DNA from: JAGRMG01 sp047975215
Lineage (GTDB): Bacteria; Pseudomonadota; Alphaproteobacteria; Rhodobacterales; Rhodobacteraceae
Direction: 5' to 3'
Assembly (NCBI GenBank): GCA_047975215.1
Contig: JBKEDD010000042.1
Location: forward strand, 1-64,000
Length of the DNA stretch: 64,000 nucleotides
Shown here: positions 8,796 to 17,887 of the stretch, piece after piece
How positions within the stretch are numbered: position 1 is the stretch's first letter
Layout of the letters: each line of letters starts with the position of its first letter
Translations under genes and position numbers: made by a program
Notes under the pieces: generated by a model
What the model saw: the letters and a program-made list of their open reading frames with translations, nothing else
Told to the model about the DNA's origin: nothing
Databases searched by the model: none

Positions 8796-9922
8796 GCGCG
8801 CCGGTTGTCAAAGGCTGGTGCCCCGGCGCGCACAGGCCGATGATGTCCGGTGACGGGCTGGTGTTTCGCGTGCGGCCTTTCCTTGGCGAGTTGTCAGCGG
8901 CGCAGGCCCTGGGGCTGTGCGATCTGGCCACGAAGTTCGGCAACGGGGTGCTTGATCTGACCTCGCGCGCGAATCTCCAGATACGCGGTGTATCCGAGAC
9001 GGATCAGGCGGCGCTGCTGACCGCTCTTGATGCGCTGGGACTGCTCGACGCCGATCCGGCGGTGGAAGGGCACCGCAATATCCTGATGCCCTTGACATGG
9101 GACGAAGGCGACCTGACCTATCGGCTCTACAAGTCGCTTCTGGCGACGCTCCCGCACTTGCCCGATCTGCCGGACAAGATGGGTTTTGCAATCGACACGG
9201 GGCGGGATGCGTGTCTGCGGTCGGGCTCGGCGGATTTCCGGTTTGAACTGGGCGATGCGGGCGGGTTGATCCTGCGGCTGGACGGATCAGAGACGGGCAG
9301 GGCGATTGTCGAGGCCAACGCGATGGATGCGTTGTTGGAGATGGCGAACTGGTTCGTCCGTTCCGGTGGGCCGGTACATGGGCGCATGGCGCGGCACATT
9401 CCACATGTTGCCCCGCCGGCGCTTTGGTGCGCGATGCCCCCTCGACACGAGGCGCGCCCGGCGACCCTTGGCCCGGCGATGGGCGGCACCGTTCTGGGTG
9501 CGCCGTTCGGCAAGATCCCGGCGGGCGATTTACGGGCGTTGATCGAAAACAGCGGTGCGACGCATCTTCGGCCGATGCTGGACCGGATGCTGTACCTGAA
9601 AGGCGCGAACATTGCCGAGGCAGAGGGGTTCGTGACGCGTCCGACCCGCCTGATGCAGGTGCATGCCTGCCCCGGCGCGCCGTTTTGCCCGCAAGCGAGC
9701 GTCGAGACCATCGCGCTTGCCAAACAGCTTGCGCACAGGGGCGAGGGTGTTTTGCATGTGTCCGGCTGTACCAAGGGGTGTGCCCATCCGCGCCTGGCGG
9801 CGATGACGCTGGTGGGTGCAAATGGCAAGCTTGATCTTGTTCGGAACGGTGCGCCATGGGATGCCCCTGACCGTTTGGGCTTGACCCTCGGCGACGTGAA
9901 AGAACTGTTCGGGCGGATCTGA
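8792..9922 (+). CDS. cobG: Precorrin-3B synthase CobG
   Basis: Oxygen-dependent monooxygenase that converts precorrin-3A to precorrin-3B, the step that defines the aerobic pathway. It has 376 residues with nitrite/sulfite-reductase-like ferredoxin domains. The Fe4S4 cysteine pattern is visible as CPGAPFC and CTKGCAHP in the C-terminal third. The start at 8792 overlaps the cobN stop by 4 bases; the upstream in-frame extension to 8708 lies inside cobN. Its presence indicates an organism that makes B12 in air. Confidence 0.95.
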   Translation: MSAPVVKGWCPGAHRPMMSGDGLVFRVRPFLGELSAAQALGLCDLATKFGNGVLDLTSRANLQIRGVSETDQAALLTALDALGLLDADPAVEGHRNILMPLTWDEGDLTYRLYKSLLATLPHLPDLPDKMGFAIDTGRDACLRSGSADFRFELGDAGGLILRLDGSETGRAIVEANAMDALLEMANWFVRSGGPVHGRMARHIPHVAPPALWCAMPPRHEARPATLGPAMGGTVLGAPFGKIPAGDLRALIENSGATHLRPMLDRMLYLKGANIAEAEGFVTRPTRLMQVHACPGAPFCPQASVETIALAKQLAHRGEGVLHVSGCTKGCAHPRLAAMTLVGANGKLDLVRNGAPWDAPDRLGLTLGDVKELFGRI

Positions 9923-10551
9923 TGCCATACACATACGAAAAAGACGGCTCGGCGATTTACGCCCAGAGCTTTGCAACCATCCGGGCCGAGGCGGATCTGG
10001 CGCGCTTTGCCCCGGATGAGGAACAGATCGCCGTGCGGATGATCCACGCGGCGGGCATGGTTGGCCTCGAACAGCACATCCGGTTTTCGGATGGGTTCGC
10101 GCGGGCCGCCCGGGCCGCGCTGGAAAACGGCGCGCCGGTCCTTTGCGATGCGCATATGGTCTCCGAGGGTGTGACACGCCCGCGGTTGCCTGCGAACAAC
10201 GATGTGATCTGCACCTTGCGCGACCCGGCCATCCCGAAACTGGCGCAAGAGATGGGCAACACCCGCTCGGCCGCCGCGCTGGAATTGTGGCGCCCCCGTC
10301 TGGCGGGCGCGCTGGTTGCCATAGGTAACGCGCCAACGGCGTTGTTCCACCTGCTCAACATGCTTGAAGACCCGGAATGCCCGCGCCCTGCGGCGATCAT
10401 CGGCTGCCCGGTGGGCTTTGTCGGTGCGATGGAAAGCAAGGCGGCGCTGTGGGCGGATCAACCCGTGCCCTGCTGCATCGTCGAAGGCCGGCTGGGTGGC
10501 AGCGCCATCACCGTGGCTGCGATAAACGCCATAGCAAGCCGCAAGGAATGA
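9922..10551 (+). CDS. cobH: Precorrin-8X methylmutase CobH
   Basis: Catalyses the 1,5-shift of the C11 methyl group, turning precorrin-8x into hydrogenobyrinic acid. It has 209 residues, the usual size. The catalytic His is His42 in the segment VRMIHAAGMVG, and the conserved IGCPVGFVGA lies near residue 157. Its ATG shares the last base of the cobG stop (TGATG). Confidence 0.96.
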   Translation: MPYTYEKDGSAIYAQSFATIRAEADLARFAPDEEQIAVRMIHAAGMVGLEQHIRFSDGFARAARAALENGAPVLCDAHMVSEGVTRPRLPANNDVICTLRDPAIPKLAQEMGNTRSAAALELWRPRLAGALVAIGNAPTALFHLLNMLEDPECPRPAAIIGCPVGFVGAMESKAALWADQPVPCCIVEGRLGGSAITVAAINAIASRKE

Positions 10552-11285
10552 AGGTGCCGGGTACGATTTTCGGGCTGGGGCTTGGCCCCGGTGATCCCGA
10601 TCTGATGACGGTCCGTGCCGACCGGCTGCTGCGGCAGGCGCGGCATGTGGCCTTCTTTCGCAAGGCGGGCAGGCAAGGCCAGGCGCGGCGCATCGTCGAC
10701 GGGATCATACCGGACGAGGCGGTCGAGTTCGCAATGGAATACCCCGTGACTACGGAAATTCCGTTTGCCGACCCCGAATACAACCGGCTGTTGGCCGGGT
10801 TCTACGAGAATTGCGCCGCGCATCTGCGCGGGCTCGTCCTGGCGGGTGAGGATGTGGTCGTGCTCTGCGAGGGCGATCCGTTCTTCTACGGTTCCTTCAT
10901 GCATCTTTACATGCGTCTGGTGGATAAGTTGCCGGTGCAGGTCGTTCCCGCGATCACCGGGATGTCGGCCGCCTGGACCGCGACGGGTACGCCGGTCACC
11001 TGGGGCGACGATATCCTGACCGTGCTGATGGGTACCTTGCCCGAGGATGTGCTGGCCGCGCGCATGGCCGATACGGATGCCGTTGTCGTTATGAAGATCG
11101 GTCGCAATATCGACAAGCTTCGCCGCGCCTTGCAAAAGGCGGGCCGCTATCAACAGGCCTGGCTGGTGGAATATGCCTCGATGCCGGGTCAGACGGTGCG
11201 GCGACTGGCCGAGGCCGAGGCCGAAGGCAAGGTGACGCCCTATTTCTCGATCGTGGTCGTCCATGGGCAGGGGCGCAGACCATGA
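10548..11285 (+). CDS. cobI: Precorrin-2 C20-methyltransferase CobI
   Basis: SAM-dependent tetrapyrrole methylase that methylates C20 of precorrin-2 to give precorrin-3A. It has 245 residues. The N-terminal glycine-rich motif is GLGLGPGDPDLMT and the second signature is LCEGDPFFYG. The start at 10548 overlaps the cobH stop (ATGA); a longer in-frame extension runs into cobH and is not used. Confidence 0.95.
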   Translation: MKVPGTIFGLGLGPGDPDLMTVRADRLLRQARHVAFFRKAGRQGQARRIVDGIIPDEAVEFAMEYPVTTEIPFADPEYNRLLAGFYENCAAHLRGLVLAGEDVVVLCEGDPFFYGSFMHLYMRLVDKLPVQVVPAITGMSAAWTATGTPVTWGDDILTVLMGTLPEDVLAARMADTDAVVVMKIGRNIDKLRRALQKAGRYQQAWLVEYASMPGQTVRRLAEAEAEGKVTPYFSIVVVHGQGRRP

Positions 11286-12031
11286 GCGGTTCTTTGGTCA
11301 TCGCGGGTCTGGGGCCGGGGGCCGGGGCCTTGGTCACGCCCGAGGTGCAGGCGGCGCTGGAGCAGGCCACCGACATCATCGGCTATATCCCCTATGTCGC
11401 CCGTGTGCCGGATCGTGAGGGTCTGGTCAAACATGCCAGTGACAATCGCGTTGAACTTGACCGCGCGCGCCATGCGCTGCAACTGGCGCGGGCCGGGCGG
11501 CGCGTCGTCGTGGTATCATCGGGCGATCCGGGCGTCTTTGCCATGGCCTCCGCCGTGTTCGAGGCGCTGGAAGCCGGGCCAGAGGCGTGGCGCGATCTGG
11601 ACATCTCGGTATTGCCCGGCATCACCGCGATGCTCGCCGCCAGCGCGCGGGCAGGCGCGCCGCTGGGCCATGATTTCTGCGCGATCAACCTGTCGGACAA
11701 TCTCAAACCCTGGGCGTTGATCGAAAAACGCCTGCGGCTGGCGGTCGAGGCGGATTTCGCCATGGCCTTCTACAACCCACGCTCGAAATCCCGTCCCGAG
11801 GGTTTTGCGCGCACGCTGGACGTGCTGAAAGAGGTCTGCGGCGATGCGCGTCCGGTGATCTTTGCCCGCGCCATATCCACCCCCGAGGAAAGCCTGCGCA
11901 TCGTGCCCTTGCCAGATTGCACGCCCGGAATGGCGGATATGCGCACCATGGTTCTGGTCGGCTCGTCGCGCACCCGCATCATCGACCGGCCGCGTGGCCC
12001 GATTGTCTATACCCCGAGGTCGATGCCATGA
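11282..12031 (+). CDS. cobJ: Precorrin-3B C17-methyltransferase CobJ
   Basis: SAM-dependent methylase that methylates C17 of precorrin-3B with ring contraction, giving precorrin-4. It has 249 residues, with the motif GLGPGAGALVTPE at the N-terminus, SSGDPGVFAMA near 80 and the conserved AFYNPRSKSRP near 160. It overlaps cobI by 4 bases. Its last 25 bases overlap the 3' end of the convergent cobK. Confidence 0.95.
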   Translation: MSGSLVIAGLGPGAGALVTPEVQAALEQATDIIGYIPYVARVPDREGLVKHASDNRVELDRARHALQLARAGRRVVVVSSGDPGVFAMASAVFEALEAGPEAWRDLDISVLPGITAMLAASARAGAPLGHDFCAINLSDNLKPWALIEKRLRLAVEADFAMAFYNPRSKSRPEGFARTLDVLKEVCGDARPVIFARAISTPEESLRIVPLPDCTPGMADMRTMVLVGSSRTRIIDRPRGPIVYTPRSMP

Positions 12032-12762
12032 GAGGCCAGCCACGACAGGGCGGCATCGGTGTCGTGCACCTCGTTGCGGGGGGGCATGTCCGGGCGGTCG
12101 ATCATGATCACGGGCAAGCCAAGGCTGCGGGCGGCGGTGATCTTGGACACCGCGCCGCTGCCGCCGGAATTCTTGGAAACGACAAGGTCGATCCGGTGAT
12201 CCTTCATCAGCGCGGTATCGCCCCGGGTGGTGAATGGGCCGCGGTCGATGGTCACGGTGCAATCGGGAAAGGGCAGCGGCGTTTCGGGCGGATCAATCAG
12301 GCGCAAGACATAGTGATGCTGCGGGTTCGGCGTGAATTCGGCCAGATGCATCCGGCCAACCGCCAGAAGAACGCGCGCCCGCGGTCTGTCCAGTGCGGCA
12401 ACCGCGCCTGCCATGTCGTGCACATGGGTCCAGCGGTCGCCGTCCTGCGCCTGCCACGGCGCGCGGGTCAGGGCGACAAGCGGCACATCCGCCTCGGCAC
12501 AGGCGGCTATGGCATTGCGGCTCATCTGCGCGGCAAAAGGGTGGGTGGCGTCGATCACATGGGTGATAGCTTCGGACTTCAGATAGCGGGTCAGCCCCGA
12601 CTCCCCGCCAAATCCGCCGACGCGCAAGGGCAAGGGTTGGCGTTTGGGCCGAGCCACCCGCCCCGCCAGAGACAGGGTCGCATGCAGCCGCAATTGCGCC
12701 AGCCGGGCGCAGAGCGCGGTTGCCTCGAGCGTGCCGCCAAGGATCAGAAGGTTGGCAGTCAT
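12007..12762 (-). CDS. cobK: Precorrin-6A reductase CobK
   Basis: NADPH-dependent reductase that converts precorrin-6A to precorrin-6B (dihydro form). It has 251 residues. The N-terminal nucleotide-binding motif is LILGGTLEATAL, followed by IDATHPFAAQMS near residues 75-86, a family signature. The start at 12762 is chosen because the protein then begins MTANLLILGG. The gene is inverted inside an otherwise rightward operon. Its start codon shares two bases with the cobL start (CATG) and its 3' end overlaps cobJ by 25 bases. Its promoter must therefore lie inside cobL. Confidence 0.94.
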   Translation of the reverse strand: MTANLLILGGTLEATALCARLAQLRLHATLSLAGRVARPKRQPLPLRVGGFGGESGLTRYLKSEAITHVIDATHPFAAQMSRNAIAACAEADVPLVALTRAPWQAQDGDRWTHVHDMAGAVAALDRPRARVLLAVGRMHLAEFTPNPQHHYVLRLIDPPETPLPFPDCTVTIDRGPFTTRGDTALMKDHRIDLVVSKNSGGSGAVSKITAARSLGLPVIMIDRPDMPPRNEVHDTDAALSWLASHGIDLGV

Positions 12763-13954
12763 GGGTAAGGGTCCCTGGGTCACGATCATCGGTCTGGGCG
12801 AAGATGGGCCGGATGGGCTGACCGGCGCAAGCCATGCCGCGCTGGACGAGGCGGAAATCGTCATGGGGCCTGCACGGCATCTGGCGCTTCTGCCGGATCT
12901 GCGCGCCGAAACGGTGGCATGGCCGGTACCTTTTGCCGACGGGATCGGCCTGCTTCTGTCCCATCGCGGGCGGCGCGTTGTGGTGCTGGCCTCGGGCGAT
13001 CCGTTCTGGTTCGGCGCGGGCAGTGTTCTGGCGCGGCATCTGGACCCCGGTGAGTGGCGCGCTTTCCCTGGGGTGTCTTGCTTTGCGCTGGCCGCCGCGC
13101 GTCTTGGCTGGCCGCTGGAACGAACAGAGTGCCTGGGTCTTCACGCCGCCCCACTGACGCGTCTGCGCCCGCACCTGGCACCGGGCGCACGCCTGATCGT
13201 CACCCTGCGGGATGGCGCGGCGGTGCCTGACCTTGCGGCCTATCTGTCAGAGGCGGGTTTCGGTGACAGCGCGCTGCACGTGATGGAAGCCCTTGGCGGC
13301 CCGCGGGAACGCCTGACGGTGCACAAGGCCAGGGCGCTGTCGGGGAGCTTCGGCCATCCTGTGTGTGTTGCAATCGACGTGCGGGGCGAAGGCCGTGCCA
13401 TGCCCCGCGCAAGCGGGCTGGCCGATGACTGGTTCGATCACGACGGTCAGATCACCAAGCGTCCGGTCCGTGCGCTGACCCTTTCGGCACTGGCCCCACG
13501 TCCGTTCGAACATCTTTGGGACATCGGCGGCGGCTCCGGCTCCGTCAGTATCGAATGGCTGCTCGGCCATCCCACAACGCAGGCCACGGTGATCGAGGCC
13601 GATCCCGATCGTGCCGCCCGTCTGACCGGCAATGCGCAGCGGTTTGGGGTGGACAGGCTGACGGTTGTCACAGGCCGCGCGCCCGAGGCGCTGGAGGGGC
13701 TGACCCCGCCGGATGCGGTCTTTGTAGGGGGTGGGCTGTGCGCCGATCTGCTGGACCGGCTGGAAGCCTTTGCCAGGGGTGCGCGGCTGGTCGCCAATGC
13801 GGTTACTGTGGAAAGCGAAGCGTTGCTGACAATGGCCCATGCGCAAAGGGGGGGCACACTGTTGCGCATCGCATTGTCAGACATCAGGCCCATTGGGTCG
13901 AAACGCGGCTGGAATGCCAGCTATCCCATCGTGCAATGGAGCGTGACGCTATGA
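12761..13954 (+). CDS. cobL: Precorrin-6Y C5,15-methyltransferase (decarboxylating) CobL
   Basis: Two-domain enzyme that methylates C5 and C15 and decarboxylates the C12 acetate. It has 397 residues: an N-terminal CbiE-like tetrapyrrole methylase (IIGLGEDGPDGLT near 10-22) and a C-terminal CbiT-like Rossmann methyltransferase (WDIGGGSGSVSIEW near 250-263). The start at 12761 interlocks with the start of the divergent cobK (CATG), so no intergenic space exists. Translation of cobL on a read-through message from cobJ would require passing through antisense cobK. Confidence 0.95.
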   Translation: MGKGPWVTIIGLGEDGPDGLTGASHAALDEAEIVMGPARHLALLPDLRAETVAWPVPFADGIGLLLSHRGRRVVVLASGDPFWFGAGSVLARHLDPGEWRAFPGVSCFALAAARLGWPLERTECLGLHAAPLTRLRPHLAPGARLIVTLRDGAAVPDLAAYLSEAGFGDSALHVMEALGGPRERLTVHKARALSGSFGHPVCVAIDVRGEGRAMPRASGLADDWFDHDGQITKRPVRALTLSALAPRPFEHLWDIGGGSGSVSIEWLLGHPTTQATVIEADPDRAARLTGNAQRFGVDRLTVVTGRAPEALEGLTPPDAVFVGGGLCADLLDRLEAFARGARLVANAVTVESEALLTMAHAQRGGTLLRIALSDIRPIGSKRGWNASYPIVQWSVTL

Positions 13955-14331
13955 TCGTCGCTGGGTTCGGGTTTCGTGGGGCTGCCACCGTGACCAGCCT
14001 GGGCGATGCGCTGGCACGGACCGGGATGCAGGATCGTGTCACCGCGCTGGCAACCGCGCTGGACAAGGCGCGGGCCCCTGCCTTTTCAGCGTTCGGCGCG
14101 GCCATCAACCTGCCCGTCCATGAGATTTCAGAGGACCAGCTGGCCGGGGTGGCAACCCCGACCGACAGCCCCGCCGCACGAACCCATCGCAACACCGGAA
14201 GCGTGGCGGAGGCCTCGGCCCTTTGCGCCGCCGGGCCGGGCGCGCGGCTGCTTCGGGTTCGTGTCGTTTCCGCAGACCGCATGGCCACCTGCGCCATCGC
14301 CTGCGCCGCATCAGAAGGAAACCAGCCATGA
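13951..14331 (+). CDS. cobE: Cobalamin biosynthesis protein CobE (CbiG C-terminal-like)
   Basis: A 126-residue protein beginning MIVAGFGFRGAATVTSL, matching CobE, which corresponds to the C-terminal domain of CbiG. CobE is needed for aerobic cobalamin synthesis, but its exact step is less clear than that of its neighbours. The ending includes LLRVRVVSADRMATCAIA. It overlaps cobL and cobM by ATGA at both ends. Confidence 0.9.
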   Translation: MIVAGFGFRGAATVTSLGDALARTGMQDRVTALATALDKARAPAFSAFGAAINLPVHEISEDQLAGVATPTDSPAARTHRNTGSVAEASALCAAGPGARLLRVRVVSADRMATCAIACAASEGNQP

Positions 14332-15128
14332 CCGTTCACTTCATCGGGGCCGGACCGGGCGCGCCGGACCTCCTGACGCTTCGGGGGCGCGACATTCTCG
14401 CCGCTTGCCCGGTGTGCCTGTATGCCGGGTCGCTGGTGCCGGCCGCTATCCTGTCGCATTGCCCCGAAGGCGCGCGGATCGTGAATACGGCACCTATGGA
14501 TCTGGATCAGATCATGGAAGAAATCCGCAAGGCGCATGAGGCCGGGCATGATGTGGCGCGGCTGCATTCCGGCGACCTGTCGGTCTGGTCGGCCATGGGC
14601 GAGCAGATGCGCCGGTTGCGCGCCATGGGCATTCCGGTCTCGGTCACGCCGGGTGTGCCGGCCTTTGCCGCCGCCGCTGCTGCGCTCGGGGCTGAACTGA
14701 CGCTGCCGGGGCTGGCGCAATCCGTTGTTCTGACCCGCACGCCGGGGCGGGCCTCGAGCATGCCCGAGGGTGAAACCCTGACGAATTTCGCCGCCACCGG
14801 GGCCACGCTGGCCATTCACCTGTCGATCCAGAACCTCGCCCGTGTGGTGGCCGACCTGACACCTGCCTATGGAGCGGATTGTCCGGTAGCGGTGGTCTAT
14901 CGCGCCAGCTGGCCGGATGAACGGATCATTCGCGGGTCGCTGGCTGACATCGAAGGTCGGCTTGGGGACGACATCCAGCGCACCGCACTGATCCTTGTTG
15001 GCCCCGCACTGGCTGGTGAGGGTTTCGACGAGAGCTGTCTTTATTCCGTGGAGTATGACCGCCGCTACCGTCCGCAAAGTGCCGAAAGCCCCTGGTCAGG
15101 CTGGACCCCGGAGGATGAGGGTCAATGA
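14328..15128 (+). CDS. cobM: Precorrin-4 C11-methyltransferase CobM
   Basis: SAM-dependent methylase that methylates C11 of precorrin-4 to form precorrin-5. It has 266 residues. Motifs are FIGAGPGAPDLLTLRG at the N-terminus, LHSGDLSVWSA near 80 and VVYRASWPDE near 185. ATGA overlaps link it with cobE upstream and cobB downstream. Confidence 0.95.
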   Translation: MTVHFIGAGPGAPDLLTLRGRDILAACPVCLYAGSLVPAAILSHCPEGARIVNTAPMDLDQIMEEIRKAHEAGHDVARLHSGDLSVWSAMGEQMRRLRAMGIPVSVTPGVPAFAAAAAALGAELTLPGLAQSVVLTRTPGRASSMPEGETLTNFAATGATLAIHLSIQNLARVVADLTPAYGADCPVAVVYRASWPDERIIRGSLADIEGRLGDDIQRTALILVGPALAGEGFDESCLYSVEYDRRYRPQSAESPWSGWTPEDEGQ

Positions 15129-16432
15129 GGGGTCTGCTTGTTTCCGCCCCGTCATCGGGGACCGGCAAGACAACCGTGATGCTGGGCCTGTTGCGGGCAT
15201 TGGTCGAGGACGGCCTGACGGTGCAAGCGTTCAAGTCCGGGCCGGACTATATCGACCCGGCCTTTCACCGCGCGGCCAGCGGGCGGGCGTCGTTCAACCT
15301 CGACACCTGGGCGATGGGCGGCGATCTGTTGAATGCCATCGCCTCTCAGGCCGCAGGCGCCGATATCTGCGTGGCCGAAGGGTCAATGGGTCTGTTTGAC
15401 GGGGTTGCCACGCGCGGCCAGTCCGGCTTTGGCTCCAGCGCAGAGACGGCGGGGCGCATGGGCTGGCCCGTCATTCTGGTCCTTGATGTCGGCGGCCAGG
15501 CGCAAAGCGCCGCCGCAACTGCCTTGGGCTTTCGCGAGTATCAGCCCGACCTGCCCTTTGCCGGGGTGATACTGAACCGCGTCGCGTCGCCGCGTCACGA
15601 GCGGTTGACGCGGCGCGGGATGGAACGTGCCGGAATGCCTGTTCTGGGCGTGCTGCCGCGACGCGGCGATCTTACCCTGCCCGAAAGGCATCTGGGCCTG
15701 ATCCAGGCCGTCGAGCATCCCGACCTGGAGACAGCGATTGCCGGCTACGCGGCCTTCCTGCGGGACAATGTCGATCTGGCGGCAATCAAGACGGCCGCTA
15801 CCGGGCATTCGCTTTGCGGTGGCGGCACCCTGCCCAAGCCTCCGGCTCAGCGCATCGCCTTGGCGCAGGATGCCGCCTTTTCCTTTGCCTACCCGCATAT
15901 CCTGGAAGGCTGGCGCGCGGCGGGGGCCGAGATCCTGCCGTTTTCACCGCTGGCCGACGAGGCGCCGGACGGGGATGCGGATCTGGTCTGGCTGCCCGGG
16001 GGCTATCCCGAATTGCATGCCGGGACGCTGGCCAATGCCAAACGGTTCCGCGATGGCCTGCGCCTGCATGCGCAAACCCGGCCCGTGCATGGCGAATGCG
16101 GCGGCTATATGGCGCTTGGCAGGGCGCTGATCGACAAGGACGGCACGCGGCATGAAATGGCCGGGCTGCTTGGCCTTGTGACCAGCTATGAAAACCGCAA
16201 GTTCCATCTGGGGTATCGCCGCGCCGTGTTGAAATCCACCGCACCGGGATATCGGCCGGGCGCCGCCCTGCGTGGGCACGAGTTCCATTATTCGACCATC
16301 CTTGATCAACCGGACGCGCCACTGGCCGATGTCTTTGACGCCGATGGCGCCCCCGTCCCGGAAACCGGATCGACCAGGGGCCAGGTCACGGGAACCTTCT
16401 TTCACCTGATTTCCGAAGAGGCGCCGGCATGA
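15125..16432 (+). CDS. cobB: Hydrogenobyrinic acid a,c-diamide synthase CobB
   Basis: Glutamine- and ATP-dependent amidase acting on the a and c acetate side chains of hydrogenobyrinic acid, ahead of cobalt insertion. It has 435 residues. An ATP-binding motif SAPSSGTGKTT lies at about 7-17, and the C-terminal glutaminase motif is VHGECGGYMALG, with its Cys near 326. It is homologous to CobQ but shorter and lies in the rightward arm. ATGA overlaps on both sides. Confidence 0.95.
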   Translation: MRGLLVSAPSSGTGKTTVMLGLLRALVEDGLTVQAFKSGPDYIDPAFHRAASGRASFNLDTWAMGGDLLNAIASQAAGADICVAEGSMGLFDGVATRGQSGFGSSAETAGRMGWPVILVLDVGGQAQSAAATALGFREYQPDLPFAGVILNRVASPRHERLTRRGMERAGMPVLGVLPRRGDLTLPERHLGLIQAVEHPDLETAIAGYAAFLRDNVDLAAIKTAATGHSLCGGGTLPKPPAQRIALAQDAAFSFAYPHILEGWRAAGAEILPFSPLADEAPDGDADLVWLPGGYPELHAGTLANAKRFRDGLRLHAQTRPVHGECGGYMALGRALIDKDGTRHEMAGLLGLVTSYENRKFHLGYRRAVLKSTAPGYRPGAALRGHEFHYSTILDQPDAPLADVFDADGAPVPETGSTRGQVTGTFFHLISEEAPA

Positions 16433-17163
16433 CCGGCTTTGTCAGCTTTGTGGGCTCCGGCCCCGGCGATCCGGAACTTCTGACGCTGAAGGCGGTGGAC
16501 AGGCTGGGCCGGGCCGATGCGGTGCTGTTTGACGATCTGTCCTCGGGGCCGATCCTGAAACACGCCAACCCCGATGCCGATCTGGTCGGTGTCGGCAAGC
16601 GCGCTGGTCGTGCCTCGCCAAAACAGCACCACGTGAGCCGCCTGCTGGTGGACTATGCGCAGATCGGGCAGCGGGTCGTGCGACTGAAATCCGGCGATAG
16701 CGGGCTTTTCGGACGGTTGGAGGAAGAACTGGTCGCCTTGCGAGCGGCGGGGATTCCCTATGAGATCATCCCCGGCGTGCCTTCGGCCATCGCCGCCGCC
16801 GCGGCCTGTGGCATCCCGCTGACGCGGCGTCTGACGGCCCGGCGCGTGCAATTCGTCACCGGCCACGATGCGACCGGCGCGTTGCCGCAGGATATCGACC
16901 TGAACGCGCTGGCCGATCCCTCGGCCTGCACTGTCGTATTCATGGGAAAGCGCACATTTCCGCAGCTTCTGGATGCGCTTGTGGCGCGTGGGCTGCCCGG
17001 CGACACACCCGCGATTTTGGCCGAAGCGGTCAGCACCCCTGGCCAGGTCGTGCATCGCGCGACGGTTTCGGCGTTGTCGGAGAAGCTGGCAGGGGAGATC
17101 GGCGACAAGCCGGCGCTGATCCTCTACGGGCCGCTGGCGGAATTGGGGGAAGGCGTTGACTGA
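16429..17163 (+). CDS. cobA: Uroporphyrinogen-III C-methyltransferase CobA
   Basis: SAM-dependent enzyme that makes precorrin-2 from uroporphyrinogen III, the entry step into corrin (and siroheme) synthesis. It has 244 residues, with GSGPGDPELLTLKAVD near the N-terminus, RLKSGDSGLFGR near 83, and no CysG oxidase/ferrochelatase domain. It overlaps cobB by 4 bases and cobF by 8 bases. Confidence 0.94.
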   Translation: MTGFVSFVGSGPGDPELLTLKAVDRLGRADAVLFDDLSSGPILKHANPDADLVGVGKRAGRASPKQHHVSRLLVDYAQIGQRVVRLKSGDSGLFGRLEEELVALRAAGIPYEIIPGVPSAIAAAAACGIPLTRRLTARRVQFVTGHDATGALPQDIDLNALADPSACTVVFMGKRTFPQLLDALVARGLPGDTPAILAEAVSTPGQVVHRATVSALSEKLAGEIGDKPALILYGPLAELGEGVD

Positions 17164-17887
17164 ACTTTGGCTTATCGGCATGGGCACCGGCCATCCCGGC
17201 CATGTGACGATGGAGGGCATGCAGGCGCTGCGTGACGCGGCCTGCGTTCTGATCCCGCGCAAGGGGGCCGGGAAAGAGGACCTGGCGCATTTGCGCCACG
17301 CAATCCTGCAAGCCGCCGGGGCCGAGGCACGGGTGGTCGCATTCGACATGCCGGTTCGGGATGAAGCCCGGCCCTACGCCGAACGCGTCGAGCTATGGCA
17401 TGACGAGATTGCCCGGCGCTGGCAAATCGCCCTGGCGGATGCGCCGTCGGGGCCGGTGGCGTTGCTCGTCTGGGGTGATCCCGGGTTGTATGACAGCACA
17501 TTGCGGATTGCCGCGCGGCTTGACCCCGTGCCGCGCCTGCGGGTCATTCCGGGCATCACCGCGCTGCAGGCGCTGACCAGTGCTCATGCCATCCCCTTCA
17601 ACACGGTCAATGGTGCGGTGACGGTGACGACAGGTCGCCGCCTGCGCGATCACGGCTGGCCCGAGGGGGCCGAGACGCTTGTCGTCATGCTGGATGGGCA
17701 ATGCAGCTTTCAGGTGCTGAACCCGGAGGGGCTGCATATCTGGTGGGGCGGCTTTCTGGGGATGCCGGAACAGGTGTTGGATCATGGCCCGCTGTCCGAG
17801 GCGGGACCAAGGATCGTTGCAACCCGTGCCGAGGCGCGGGCGCGGCACGGCTGGATCATGGACACCTATCTGTTGCGGCGTCAGTGA
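17156..17887 (+). CDS. cobF: Precorrin-6A synthase (deacetylating) CobF
   Basis: SAM-dependent methylase that methylates C1 and releases acetate, converting precorrin-5 to precorrin-6A; it is specific to the aerobic pathway. It has 243 residues, beginning LWLIGMGTGHPGHVT. The start codon is TTG at 17156, preceded by GGGGGAAGG. The next ATG lies inside the conserved glycine-rich motif and would cripple the fold, so TTG is preferred. It overlaps cobA by 8 bases, and its last 7 bases overlap the convergent nicO-type gene, leaving no room for a conventional terminator. Confidence 0.93.
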   Translation: MTELWLIGMGTGHPGHVTMEGMQALRDAACVLIPRKGAGKEDLAHLRHAILQAAGAEARVVAFDMPVRDEARPYAERVELWHDEIARRWQIALADAPSGPVALLVWGDPGLYDSTLRIAARLDPVPRLRVIPGITALQALTSAHAIPFNTVNGAVTVTTGRRLRDHGWPEGAETLVVMLDGQCSFQVLNPEGLHIWWGGFLGMPEQVLDHGPLSEAGPRIVATRAEARARHGWIMDTYLLRRQ

